The position numbers and the translations under genes are program-made. 63,501 bases of DNA. It comes from Burkholderiaceae bacterium (GTDB lineage Bacteria > Pseudomonadota > Gammaproteobacteria > Burkholderiales > Burkholderiaceae_E). Position 1 is the stretch's first letter. The number at the start of each line of letters is the position of its first letter. The notes under the pieces were generated by a model that had not been told where the DNA came from, made no database searches, and saw nothing but the letters and a program-made list of their open reading frames with translations. Positions 30,052-39,321 of this stretch are shown here, one piece after another. The stretch is from the NCBI GenBank assembly GCA_024637395.1, contig JAGXFG010000095.1, positions 1 through 63,501 of the forward strand. Reading direction: 5' to 3'.

Positions 30052-30705
30052 ATGACCAAACTAACCGTCCGCAACACCATCGCTGCCGATATCCCGGCGC
30101 TGATCGATCTGCAGCGGCGCATCTATCCGACCATCAAGGCGTGGACGCCGCAGCAGATGCTCGACCAGATCGATGCGTTCCCAGTAGGGCAGTTTGTGGC
30201 GCTCTACGGCGACCGGGTGGTAGGCGGCGCCAGTTCGCTGGTGGTGCTGTGGGACGACTGGGCCGACGAGCACACCTGGGAGCAGGTAACGGCCTTTGGC
30301 ACCTTCGACAGCCACAACCCGGATGGGCGCACGCTCTATGGAGCCGAGGTCTTCGTCGACCCGCGGCTGCGCGGTCAGCGCGTCGGCCACGCTCTCTACG
30401 AGGCGCGACGGACCCTGTGCCGGCGAGCCAACCTGCGCCGGATCATCGCCTGCGGCCGGCTGCCCGGGTATGCGCCATATGCATCCAGGATGGACGTCGA
30501 GGAATACGTCCGGCGGGTGCTCTGGGGCGATTTGCACGATCCGGTGCTCGGGTTCCAGTTGAAGGAGGGCTTTCGCTGCTGCGGCGTGACCCGCGACTAT
30601 CTGGCCGAGGACACCGCCTCGGGCGGACATGCCTCGCTGATCGTCTGGCTCAACCCGCATTTCGATCCGACGCGCCCCACCAAATTTCCTGCGGGAGAAA
30701 TTTGA
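30052..30705 (+). CDS. GNAT family N-acetyltransferase
   Basis: 217 residues. The acetyl-CoA binding loop is RLRGQRVGHALYEARRTLCRR (about 104-124), the usual R/Q-x-x-G-x-G/A region. The substrate is unknown. Its stop codon overlaps the start of a carbon-nitrogen hydrolase (TGATG). In some bacteria, for example Bacillus YhcX, the same two domains are fused in the same order, so the pair probably works on one metabolite. Confidence 0.82.
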   Translation: MTKLTVRNTIAADIPALIDLQRRIYPTIKAWTPQQMLDQIDAFPVGQFVALYGDRVVGGASSLVVLWDDWADEHTWEQVTAFGTFDSHNPDGRTLYGAEVFVDPRLRGQRVGHALYEARRTLCRRANLRRIIACGRLPGYAPYASRMDVEEYVRRVLWGDLHDPVLGFQLKEGFRCCGVTRDYLAEDTASGGHASLIVWLNPHFDPTRPTKFPAGEI

Positions 30706-31577
30706 TGACGACCAGAATCGCCGCTGTCCAGTATCAGCTGCGCCCGATCCACGACTGGTCGGGAATGGAAAACCAGGTCCGCTTCATGATGCAGGCTGCG
30801 GGCGACTACAAGCCGCACTTCGTGGTGTTTCCGGAAATCTTCACCACCCAGCTGCTGTCGTTCATGGACACCGACGACATGGCCGCCGCCGTGCGCCGGA
30901 TGGATGATTACACGCCCCGCTACCTCGAACTGTTCCGCGAACTGGCGGCGCGCCACAAGATCCACGTGATCGGCGGCAGCCACCCCACGATGCGCGAGGG
31001 CAAGCTCTACAACACCGCCTACCTGTTCACGCCCGACGGTGAAATCCACGAGCAGGACAAGATCCACCGCACCCGCTGGGAGCGCGACCGCTGGTCGACC
31101 GAAGCCGGCAACCAGTTGCGGCTCTTCGACACCCCGCACGGCAAGATCGCCATCATGGTGTGCTACGACGTCGAGTTTCCGGAACTCGCTCGCCTGGTCT
31201 GCGAAGCCGGGGCCGACATTCTGTTCGTGCCCTCATGCACCGACGATCGGCAAGGCTTCCTGCGGGTGCGCTACTGCTGCCACGCCCGCGCGATCGAGAA
31301 CCAGGTCTATGTGGTGATGACCTCGACGGTCGGCAACCTGCCGGTCGAGGGCCTGGGCATGCACTATGGTCAGGCGAGCATCATCACCCCCTCGGACTTC
31401 CCCTTCGCCCGCGACGGCATCGCCGCCGAGGGCACGCCCAACCTTGAGCAGATCGTGGTCGCCGACGTCGAACTGGAGGCACTCGAGAGAAACCGCATCA
31501 ACGGCACCACGATTCCGCTCTACGACAAGCGCAGCGACGTCTACGCCAACCAGGTCGAGATCATCAAGGTTAGCTGA
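30705..31577 (+). CDS. Carbon-nitrogen hydrolase (nitrilase superfamily)
   Basis: 290 residues. The catalytic triad of the superfamily is visible: Glu44 in FPEIFT, Lys119 in DKIHRTRWE and Cys153 in MVCYDVEFPEL. This is an amidase- or carbamoylase-like enzyme; the substrate cannot be read. It is translationally coupled to the GNAT gene and 12 nt upstream of metF, so the three form an operon downstream of ahcY. Confidence 0.85.
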   Translation: MTTRIAAVQYQLRPIHDWSGMENQVRFMMQAAGDYKPHFVVFPEIFTTQLLSFMDTDDMAAAVRRMDDYTPRYLELFRELAARHKIHVIGGSHPTMREGKLYNTAYLFTPDGEIHEQDKIHRTRWERDRWSTEAGNQLRLFDTPHGKIAIMVCYDVEFPELARLVCEAGADILFVPSCTDDRQGFLRVRYCCHARAIENQVYVVMTSTVGNLPVEGLGMHYGQASIITPSDFPFARDGIAAEGTPNLEQIVVADVELEALERNRINGTTIPLYDKRSDVYANQVEIIKVS

Positions 31578-31589
31578 GCGCACAAAGCC

Positions 31590-32441
31590 ATGAACGCCGA
31601 CATCAGCTTCGAGTTCTTTCCCCCCAATACCGCCGAAGGAGAAGCCAAGTTGCGCCTGGTGCGCCAGGAACTCGCCCAGGTCGCGCCGGAATTCTTCAGC
31701 GTCACCTTTGGCGCGGGCGGCGCCAACCGCGACAAGACCTTTTCGACCGTCGCCGAGATCGCTGCCGAGGGCCACGCCGTGGTGCCCCACATCGCCGGCT
31801 ACGGCAGCACCTCGGCAACCATTCGGGAACTGCTGGGCCGCTACCGTTCGCTCGGAATTCGCCGCCTGGTCGTGCTGCGCGGCGACCTGCCATCTGCCTG
31901 GGGCGTGCGCCACGCGGGGGAATTCCGTTTCGCTGCCGACCTGGTGGCCTTCGTGCGCAAGGAAACCGGCGACTGGTTCCACATCGAAGTGGCCGGCTAC
32001 CCTGAAACCCATCCCCAGGCGAGCTCGCCGCGCGCCGACCTCGAGGCGTTCGTGGCCAAGGTGCGCGCCGGGGCCAACTCGGCCATTACCCAATACTTTT
32101 TCAACACCGACGCGTATTTCCGGTTTCGCGACGAGGTTGCGGGGATGGGTCTGGCGGTGCCAATCGTTGCCGGCATCATGCCGATAACCAATTTCGTCCA
32201 GCTGGCGCGGTTTTCAGACACTTGCGGCACCGAGATTCCGCGCTGGCTGCGGCTGCGGCTGGCCGACTACGGCGACGACCAGGGCTCGATCCGGCAGTTG
32301 GGCCACGAGGTCGTCGCCAGGATGTGCCAACAGCTGCTCGCGGGCGGAGCACCGGGTCTGCATTTCTACACCCTCAACCGCGCCGCGCCGACCCTCGCGC
32401 TGGTCGATTCCCTGTCGTTACCGGGGCATAGCCGGCCCTGA
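31590..32441 (+). CDS. metF: 5,10-methylenetetrahydrofolate reductase
   Basis: 283 residues, typical of the bacterial TIM-barrel enzyme. It begins with SFEFFPPNTAEGE, then FFSVTFGAGG, HIAGYGSTSATI and C-terminal GAPGLHFYTLNR. It makes 5-methyl-THF, the methyl donor for methionine synthesis. With metK and ahcY upstream it completes a methyl-cycle cluster missing only the methionine synthase. Confidence 0.96.
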   Translation: MNADISFEFFPPNTAEGEAKLRLVRQELAQVAPEFFSVTFGAGGANRDKTFSTVAEIAAEGHAVVPHIAGYGSTSATIRELLGRYRSLGIRRLVVLRGDLPSAWGVRHAGEFRFAADLVAFVRKETGDWFHIEVAGYPETHPQASSPRADLEAFVAKVRAGANSAITQYFFNTDAYFRFRDEVAGMGLAVPIVAGIMPITNFVQLARFSDTCGTEIPRWLRLRLADYGDDQGSIRQLGHEVVARMCQQLLAGGAPGLHFYTLNRAAPTLALVDSLSLPGHSRP

Positions 32442-32620
32442 CTCCGGCAGCGCGGGAGCGTGGCGCCGAGAACACATTGGCGCGCCTGACGCCCCATTTA
32501 GTACCCGGTTAACTCCGTTGGTCGGATGCCGCGAGGCGTTGGTGCCACGACCTGTTCTTGTGTGCTTGGATGCATTAACGCAGGCCGCCAGGATTGCGGC
32601 AAGCAACAAGGATTCGCCCT

Positions 32621-34402
32621 ATGGCATCAACATTACCTACTTCACGGTTGGGTTCGACGCCATTCGATGCCGGCCAGAGGCCCCGCGCGCAGACGGGCCG
32701 GCCGGCGGCTCGCCCCCGCGCGGCCGGCCACGATTCAATGGCCAATGCCGGAGACATGGCTGGCCAGCCAACATTGCCACCTGAGGCCATCAGCACTGGA
32801 TCCAACGACGTTGCCAGCTGGGCGGCGCGCAACGTCAAGCGCTACCGGATCGCGGTACAGCACCTGGCGACCGGGATGTACGTGGTCGAACTCGACCGCC
32901 CGTGGCTCGACACGCCATTCATGATGCAGAGCTTCCAGATCAGCACCGTGCAGCAGATGACGGCCCTGCGGCATTACTGCAAATACGTCTACGTCGACCT
33001 CCAGATGTCGCGCAACGGCATGGCCGATACCATCCGCGCGGCCGAAGCAGCCTCGAGGGCGGAGATCAATCTTCCGCTGCGCTCGCAATCGCTGCGTCAT
33101 TCCCCCGCTCGCACCAGCCTCGAGCAGGCGGTGAACGAGAATCGGGCCATTCGCTCCCGGCCGTATGATTCGCGGGCCAACCTCGAGGTCCGGCGCTCGA
33201 CGCGCCGGCGTTTCGCCGCCGCCTTCGGATCGCCGGAAGACGCCCTCGGGTCGGAGGGCAAGTCATGGCTGGACGAAGCAGCCGGTTTTGTGGCCCGAAT
33301 CCTGAGCCCGGGAACGGCCAATCGCAAATCGGCAGAATCCGCCAGCGAGACATCAGCCGATGCACTGGAGCCGATTCGCCAGCTGTTGCCGCCAACCGTC
33401 GAGCTGCGGCCTTATCCCGAGGTCGGCAGTCTCAAGGAGGAGTTGCCGCGCGCCAGGATCACCTTCCAGGAATGCGAAGCCACCATCAACTCCCTGGTCC
33501 ACGACATCCGCAGCGGTCGCGAAGTTCATGTCAAGAACATCGGGCAGGTTGTCGACAACATCGTCGACAGCATGATCAGCAATCCCGATGCGATGATGTG
33601 GGTGGCCCGTCTTCGCGAAGAGGATCTCTACGCCTACAACCACGGGGTCAAGGTCGCGCTGTACATGGTGGCGATGGGGCGCCATCTTGGCCTGCCCAGG
33701 GCCGAGCTGGCGCATCTGGGGATGATTGGCATGCTGGCCGACGTCGGCAAGACCAGGTTGTCGCGGGAACTGCTCGACAAGCCGGGGACATTGACCCAGG
33801 AGGAGTTCGAAGGCATCAAAAAACATGTCGAACTCGGACTCGAGGTGCTCAGCGCTAGCGGAGATCTGCCGGAGGAAGTGCGGGCGGGAATTGCCCAGCA
33901 CCACGAGCGGCTCGACGGCTCCGGTTACCCGCACGGCCTGTGCGCCGAGCAGATCGGCATCTACGGACGGATCTGCGGACTGGTCGACTGTTTTGCCGGA
34001 CTGATCTCGGCTCGCCCCTACGCCAACCCGTCGCCGCCGCAAGCGGCGCTGATGAATCTCTATCAGTGGTCCGGGGCGTCGTTCCACGAACCGCTGGTCG
34101 AGCAGTTCGTCCAGGCGGTGGGCATATTTCCGGTTGGCTCGACGGTCGAGCTCTCCAATGGCGAGGTGGCGGTGGTGCTCGCCCACAACCGGGTGCGCCG
34201 ACTCGAGCCCAAGGTGCTGGTCCTGACCGCTCCCGACAAGACCGCGCTCACCAAACCATTTACGCGCAATCTTCTGGCTAGTCGGAAGAATACGGACACC
34301 CGGCCGTTGCGCATCACGCGCGGCCTGCCTTCGGGCGCATTCGGCCTGAAGACGCGCGACTACTACGGCTTAGAGATGGAACGTGAAAACAGACTCTTCT
34401 GA
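32621..34402 (+). CDS. HD-GYP domain protein with altered HD motif (DUF3391 N-terminus)
   Basis: 593 residues from the ATG at 32621, preceded by AAGGA. Residues about 70-130 match DUF3391, common at the N-terminus of HD-GYP c-di-GMP phosphodiesterases. The HD-GYP domain spans about 300-480. Its first His (341), later His402, and HHERLDGSGYP (427-437) are intact. The central HD pair is AD (Ala373-Asp374, LADVGK). Loss of this metal ligand should impair catalysis, so it may instead sense c-di-GMP. It overlaps the EAL gene by 20 nt, so the pair is co-translated. Confidence 0.87.
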   Translation: MASTLPTSRLGSTPFDAGQRPRAQTGRPAARPRAAGHDSMANAGDMAGQPTLPPEAISTGSNDVASWAARNVKRYRIAVQHLATGMYVVELDRPWLDTPFMMQSFQISTVQQMTALRHYCKYVYVDLQMSRNGMADTIRAAEAASRAEINLPLRSQSLRHSPARTSLEQAVNENRAIRSRPYDSRANLEVRRSTRRRFAAAFGSPEDALGSEGKSWLDEAAGFVARILSPGTANRKSAESASETSADALEPIRQLLPPTVELRPYPEVGSLKEELPRARITFQECEATINSLVHDIRSGREVHVKNIGQVVDNIVDSMISNPDAMMWVARLREEDLYAYNHGVKVALYMVAMGRHLGLPRAELAHLGMIGMLADVGKTRLSRELLDKPGTLTQEEFEGIKKHVELGLEVLSASGDLPEEVRAGIAQHHERLDGSGYPHGLCAEQIGIYGRICGLVDCFAGLISARPYANPSPPQAALMNLYQWSGASFHEPLVEQFVQAVGIFPVGSTVELSNGEVAVVLAHNRVRRLEPKVLVLTAPDKTALTKPFTRNLLASRKNTDTRPLRITRGLPSGAFGLKTRDYYGLEMERENRLF

Positions 34403-35801
34403 CATCGGATTTGCATGCGACGTCCCGGAACCCGAGGCCGAGACGGGCGGCGCAGCCGCCGCGCGCACCAGGATCGGCCCCCAGGAGCTGTTGGCGTTGG
34501 CAATGCGCCAGCACAACGCCCACTCTCCGGGATCCACGGTGCTGCTGAATGTCGCGCTCCAGCGCTCTGATCGCATCCAGGCCCTGGCGCAGGAACCGCA
34601 CACTCTGCAGGTGCTCACCGAGGTGGCCCGCCGGGTCGAGGCAATGCTGCGCCCGGGCGATCGCTACTGTTTCGTGTCGCCCGACGAACTCTGGGTGCTG
34701 CTGTGCAACCTGCCCAGCGACTCGCTGGCGGAACTGGCCGGACGCACCCTGCGAGAAAGCCTGCTGCGACCGATCGTCGCCCAGCGCGAAGATGGCGAGA
34801 GCTCCCGGGTAACCTTGCGCCCAGTGGTCGGAGGAGCCTGGTCGCCCAGCGGCAAACTGGCCGAGGCGCTGGTTCTGGTGCGAGAGGCCGGCGAAGCCTG
34901 CCATCGCGCCCAGCGCACCGAAGACAACGTCCTGATTGCCAAGATCGATTCGAATGCGGCGATGCTGCGCCGCAATGCGCTCGAAGCCGAGATTCGGGCC
35001 GCACTCAACAGCAACGAGCTCGATGTCTATTTCCAGCCCCAGATCGACGTCGCCAGCGGCCGGTGTGTGGCGGTCGAAGCGCTGGTGCGCTGGATCAGGC
35101 CCGGCAAGGGGCCGGTGGCGGCGGCGCTGATCGCGTCGATCTGCGAAGAGCGCGGCATGATGGGGCAACTGACCCAGTTCGTGCTCAACACCTCGCTGCG
35201 CCACGCCAGCCTCTGGAAGACCCAGGGCATAGATGTCTCCGTGGCGATCAACCTGTCGGCAGTGACACTGATCGACACCAGCTTCCCGGCCCTGGTCGGA
35301 CAGGCCCTGGACACCTGGGGAGTCGAGCCCGACCGGCTGATGCTGGAGCTGACCGAGAGCGCGATCGTCCAGAACGAGGCGCATGCGATCGATTTCATGA
35401 CTCAGTTGCGCCAGCATGGATGCCGGCTGGCCATCGACGATTTTGGCACCGGCTACTCGTCCTTCAGCTATCTCAAGCAGTTTCCACTCTCCGAACTCAA
35501 GATCGACCAGTCGTTCGTGCACGACATCATGACCGATCCCGCCGATCGCAAGATCGTCAAGGCGCTGGTCGATCTCGCCCACACTTTCGGGTTGCAGGCG
35601 CTGGCCGAGGGGGTCGAGAGCGCGGCAGTGCTCAAGGAACTTTCGGCGCTGGGTTGCGATCGCGCGCAGGGCTACCACTTCGCCAAGGCGCTCGATCCGC
35701 GGGAGTTCGCCGACTGGTTCCGCCGTCGCAGTGGCGCGGCAACCGCCGCTGAAATTGGCGAGTCCGTCAGCCTGGAGAGCGCAGTAGCCGGCTCTCGGTA
35801 A
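34383..35801 (+). CDS. EAL domain c-di-GMP phosphodiesterase with degenerate GGDEF-like N-terminus
   Basis: 472 residues from a GTG inside the end of the HD-GYP gene. Residues about 37-190 look like a decayed GGDEF fold, with SPDEL at 99-103 in place of GGDEF. The EAL domain (about 195-445) keeps the residues known to be needed: E232-A-L, Asn290, Glu322, D352-D353, Lys373, Glu409 and Gln429. It should hydrolyse c-di-GMP to pGpG. No transmembrane or sensor domain is seen, so it is probably cytosolic. Its 3' end overlaps the convergent cyclo-ligase gene by 35 nt. Confidence 0.88.
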   Translation: MKTDSSDIGFACDVPEPEAETGGAAAARTRIGPQELLALAMRQHNAHSPGSTVLLNVALQRSDRIQALAQEPHTLQVLTEVARRVEAMLRPGDRYCFVSPDELWVLLCNLPSDSLAELAGRTLRESLLRPIVAQREDGESSRVTLRPVVGGAWSPSGKLAEALVLVREAGEACHRAQRTEDNVLIAKIDSNAAMLRRNALEAEIRAALNSNELDVYFQPQIDVASGRCVAVEALVRWIRPGKGPVAAALIASICEERGMMGQLTQFVLNTSLRHASLWKTQGIDVSVAINLSAVTLIDTSFPALVGQALDTWGVEPDRLMLELTESAIVQNEAHAIDFMTQLRQHGCRLAIDDFGTGYSSFSYLKQFPLSELKIDQSFVHDIMTDPADRKIVKALVDLAHTFGLQALAEGVESAAVLKELSALGCDRAQGYHFAKALDPREFADWFRRRSGAATAAEIGESVSLESAVAGSR

Positions 35802-36368
35802 CGATCTCGGCCAGGGCGATGTCGTATTCGCCGGCCTCGAATCGGGAGATCTCGCAACCGTCGTAAGCCACCCCGATGGCGTGGCACGGATGGGCCGCCA
35901 GGGTGCGGTCGTAGTAGCCGCCGCCGTACCCAAGCCGGAAGCAGCGGGCATCAAACCCGACGCAAGGCACCACCATCAGGTCCGGCACCACAACCTCGAA
36001 CGGCTCCGGGCGGGCCACCCCCAGGCGTTCGCGCACCACTGCATCCCGGGCGCCCAGCGCCCGAATTCCAACGGAGCATCCGACCTCGCCACGACCGGCA
36101 GGCCGATCACTCCGCCACGCTCCACCCATTGCGCCAGCACGCCGAGCAGATCGGGCTCACCGCGCAGCGGCAGGTAAGCGCCCAGGCACAGCCCCCGGGG
36201 GTCAGCGGGAAGCCTGGCAAACAGTGTGGTCACAATGGCGCAGTCGGCAGCGGCGCGTTCCCCCGCCGACAGGCTCAGCCGCCAATCGATCAGCGCCCGC
36301 CGGGCGGCCTGACGGCTGGCGGCCGCGATGCTGACGCATGGTATTCTCGATCGCGGTGTGGTTTGCAT
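35767..36368 (-). pseudogene. 5-formyltetrahydrofolate cyclo-ligase, interrupted by a single-base frameshift
   Basis: Two overlapping minus-strand frames together encode one whole cyclo-ligase. The N-terminal part (from 36368) runs through RQAARRALIDWRLSLSAGER to LEFGRWAPG. The C-terminal part continues DAVVRERLGVARPEPFEVVVP and holds the LGYGGGYYDRTL signature. Adding one G to the GGG run (plus-strand CCC at 36045-36047) restores about 200 residues, a normal length. The enzyme converts 5-formyl-THF to methenyl-THF. It is either a real frameshift or, more likely, a homopolymer error in the sequence. It is divergent from the lytic transglycosylase gene. Confidence 0.8.
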
Positions 36369-36379
36369 ATAAGGTTTAG

Positions 36380-38344
36380 ATGCGCGCAGGACGATTTGCA
36401 GCAACAGTACTGATTCTAGGCGCGCTGGGGTGCCTTGCCGTGGCCATGCACGATAGCCGTGCGGCGCAGGCACCGGCGACCAATCCGGATCCCGGGGCCG
36501 AGGCCTTCGTGAAGGCGCGCAACTTCGCAGCACACGGCGACGGGGAGCGCTTCGCAGCAGCTGCCGAGCTCGCGGTCGCGCCGCCGGGCCTGGAGCCATA
36601 TCTCGATTACTGGCGGCTGCGGCTGGAGTTGGCCGACGACAACGCCGACAGCGCGTTGCTCGACCAGAAGCTGCGGGCCTTCATCAAGCCGCGACCGACG
36701 TCGGTGGTGGCAGATCTGCTGCGCCGTGACTGGCTGCTGCGTCTGGGCAAGCGCGGCGACTGGACCACCTTCGATGCCGTGTTCCCGGCGTGGATTCTGC
36801 GCGATGACCGGCGGGTATTTTGTCTCTCCGGCAAGGCAAGGTTGTTGCGCGGCGCGGCGGCTGGCGCCGAGGCCCTCGGCGCACTCGATCAGATGCGCGA
36901 CCTCGACGAAAACTGCGAGGCCCTGCTCACCACCCTGGTAAACGCCACCGTCTTGGGGCCAAAGGAGTTGCGCCTGCGATTGCGCCTGGCGATCGAGCAG
37001 AACTCGGTGGTGACGATCGGCGTCGTCGCGGGACTGCTCGGCTATGACGCCTCTGACGTCAACGCCGCGCTGATGAAACCGGAGCGGACGCTAGCCAAAG
37101 GCGGCGACTCCACGCTGACCCTGATCGCCCTGGTGCGGTTGGCGCGCAGCGAGCCGGATCTTGCCGCCCAGAAGCTCGCAGCGCTCGGCACGACGATGGC
37201 CGACAGCGAGCGGAATTTCGCGTGGTCACAGATCGCTGCTGCCGCGATGCGCCGGCTCGACCCCAGGGCGCGGGAGTGGACGCTGCGCGCGCTGGACGCA
37301 GACGCCGGCGACGAAACCTGGGAGTGGCTGACGCGCGCAGCGCTGCGCGACCAGGACTGGCCGCTGCTGCTGGCCACCACCGACCGGATGAGCCCGGCCA
37401 ACCGCCGCGAACCGGCATGGGTCTATTGGCGCGGGCGCGCGCTTCGTGCCCTGGGCGTGGTCGCCGAGTCCGAAGCCCAGTTCCGCACCATTGCCGGAGG
37501 GTTTGATTTCTACGGCCAGCTCGCTGCCGAGGAGCTGGGTGAACTCACCCGGTTGCCGGCGCGCAGCTCCCCGCCCACGCCTTCGGAACTGGCGGCACCC
37601 GCTGCCAATCCCGGGTTCGCGCGCGCGCTGCACTTCTACGAGCTGGGACTGCGTTCGGAGGGCAACCTGGAATGGAACTACCAGTTGCGGGGAATGAGCG
37701 ATCGCCAGCTGCTGGCGGCAGCGACCTGGGCCTGCCAACAATCGATACTGGATCGTTGCGTCAACACGGCCAGCCGCACCCGCCACGAGCACGACTTCAG
37801 CCTGCGTTTCGTGACGCCATTTCGCGAGCAGCTCGCCAGCGCTGCCGCCGAGCGCAAGCTCGATCCGGCCTGGGTCTATGGCCTGATCCGCCAGGAGTCG
37901 CGCTTCATCATGGACGCGAATTCGAGTGCCGGGGCGAAGGGATTGATGCAGATCATGCCCGCCACCGGACGCTGGATCGCCCGCAAGCTGGGCATTGCCA
38001 AGTTCCGCCCCGAACAGCTCAACGAGCTGCCGCTGAACCTGCGTTTCGGCACCTTTTACCTCAGCAATGTGCTCGAAAATCTGGACGGTTCGCTGGTGCT
38101 GGCATCGGCAGGCTACAACGCCGGCCCGAACCGCTCGCGCAGGTGGCGGGCGGCCCTGCCGGGCAGCGTCGAGGGGGCAATTTTTGCCGAGATCATCCCG
38201 TTTAACGAAACCCGCAATTACGTCAAGAAAGTGCTCTCCAATACCGCCTACTACGCGGCCGACTTTTCGGGGAAACCGCAATCGCTCCGCGCGTGGCTGG
38301 GCAACATCGAGCCCGCTGCCGATGTTCCCAGCGAGCTACCATGA
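36380..38344 (+). CDS. Soluble lytic murein transglycosylase, Slt-like
   Basis: 654 residues. Signal peptide to about 28. Then a long helical U-shaped domain (about 40-470, many Ala/Leu-rich helices as in Slt70), then the SLT catalytic domain (about 480-625). The catalytic Glu506 is in LIRQESRF, followed by GAKGLMQIMPATG and SAGYNAGPNR. It cleaves peptidoglycan with formation of 1,6-anhydro-MurNAc in the periplasm. It lies 17 nt before the SDR gene start. Confidence 0.9.
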   Translation: MRAGRFAATVLILGALGCLAVAMHDSRAAQAPATNPDPGAEAFVKARNFAAHGDGERFAAAAELAVAPPGLEPYLDYWRLRLELADDNADSALLDQKLRAFIKPRPTSVVADLLRRDWLLRLGKRGDWTTFDAVFPAWILRDDRRVFCLSGKARLLRGAAAGAEALGALDQMRDLDENCEALLTTLVNATVLGPKELRLRLRLAIEQNSVVTIGVVAGLLGYDASDVNAALMKPERTLAKGGDSTLTLIALVRLARSEPDLAAQKLAALGTTMADSERNFAWSQIAAAAMRRLDPRAREWTLRALDADAGDETWEWLTRAALRDQDWPLLLATTDRMSPANRREPAWVYWRGRALRALGVVAESEAQFRTIAGGFDFYGQLAAEELGELTRLPARSSPPTPSELAAPAANPGFARALHFYELGLRSEGNLEWNYQLRGMSDRQLLAAATWACQQSILDRCVNTASRTRHEHDFSLRFVTPFREQLASAAAERKLDPAWVYGLIRQESRFIMDANSSAGAKGLMQIMPATGRWIARKLGIAKFRPEQLNELPLNLRFGTFYLSNVLENLDGSLVLASAGYNAGPNRSRRWRAALPGSVEGAIFAEIIPFNETRNYVKKVLSNTAYYAADFSGKPQSLRAWLGNIEPAADVPSELP

Positions 38345-38361
38345 TGGACAGGGGGGATGCG

Positions 38362-39294
38362 ATGGACTACCGGCGGGTGCTGGTGATTGGCGGGTCAGGG
38401 TTTATCGGCGCCAGCCTGGCGGAAAGGCTCGTGGAGACCAACCGCGAAGTCATCGTGCCGACCCGGCGTGCGTTGCGGGCCACCCATCTGCGGCCGCTGC
38501 CCAATGTCGAGATCTGCACCGCCGACATCCACAACGACGGCGAACTGGAAAAACTGGTGGCGCGCTGCGACGCGGTCGTGAACCTGGTGGGGATTCTCCA
38601 TGGGTCGACCGCCGAGCCCTATGGTCCGGAATTTGCCGCCGCCCACGTGTCGTTGCCGCGGCGCATCGCCGCCGCCTGTGCTCGCCATGGCGTGCGCCGC
38701 TTCATCCACATCTCGGCGCTCGGCGTGGCCGACGACGGGCACTCGGGACCATCGATGTACCTGCGCTCCAAGGCGGCCGGCGAGCAGGCGGTGCGTGAGG
38801 CCCCGGGCATCGACTGGACCATCCTGCGCCCCTCGGTCATCTTCGGCCCCAAAGACAAGCTGATGAACACCTTCGCCACGCTGCAGCGCTTCGCTCCAGT
38901 GGTGCCGCTGGCGCGTGCCCAGACCAGGCTCCAGCCGGTCTACGTCGGCGACGTCGCACAGGCGATCGTCGCGTCCCTGGAAAATCGTGCCACCATCGGT
39001 CACTGCTACGAACTGGCCGGCCCACAGGCGTTCACGCTGGCCAAACTGTTCGCGCTCGCCGGGGGCTGGGCGGGCCGCACCGCCCCGGTGCTGCCGCTGC
39101 CTGATGGATTGGGCTTGCTCCAGGCGGCCGCGCTGGAGTTCGCCCCCGGGCCAACCATCATGTCGCGCGACAATTTCCACTCACTGGCCATCGACAACGT
39201 TGCCACCGGCCCGATTGCCCCGGAGCTCGGGATCGATCCGACCCCCCTTGCCGCCATCGTTCCGGGCTATCTGGGGCGACCCGAACGCGGCTAA
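38362..39294 (+). CDS. NAD(P)-binding atypical SDR, complex I NDUFA9-like
   Basis: 310 residues from MDYRRVLVIGGSGFIG, with AGGGGGG 5 nt upstream. The Rossmann motif is VIGGSGFIGASLAERL; the active-site Tyr/Lys of classical SDRs is shifted (YLRSKAAGEQ), as in atypical SDRs. Such proteins are often annotated 'complex I NDUFA9 subunit family'. The bacterial function is unclear; some relate to quinone or lipid metabolism. It follows slt and precedes a GST gene. Confidence 0.8.
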   Translation: MDYRRVLVIGGSGFIGASLAERLVETNREVIVPTRRALRATHLRPLPNVEICTADIHNDGELEKLVARCDAVVNLVGILHGSTAEPYGPEFAAAHVSLPRRIAAACARHGVRRFIHISALGVADDGHSGPSMYLRSKAAGEQAVREAPGIDWTILRPSVIFGPKDKLMNTFATLQRFAPVVPLARAQTRLQPVYVGDVAQAIVASLENRATIGHCYELAGPQAFTLAKLFALAGGWAGRTAPVLPLPDGLGLLQAAALEFAPGPTIMSRDNFHSLAIDNVATGPIAPELGIDPTPLAAIVPGYLGRPERG

Positions 39295-39321
39295 GCACCC
39301 AGACGCAGAGAGACCACAACC

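Noticed and set aside
36369-36379. 6S RNA next to the cyclo-ligase gene
   Set aside because: 6S RNA often lies upstream of this gene, but only 11 nt separate it from the divergent lytic transglycosylase.
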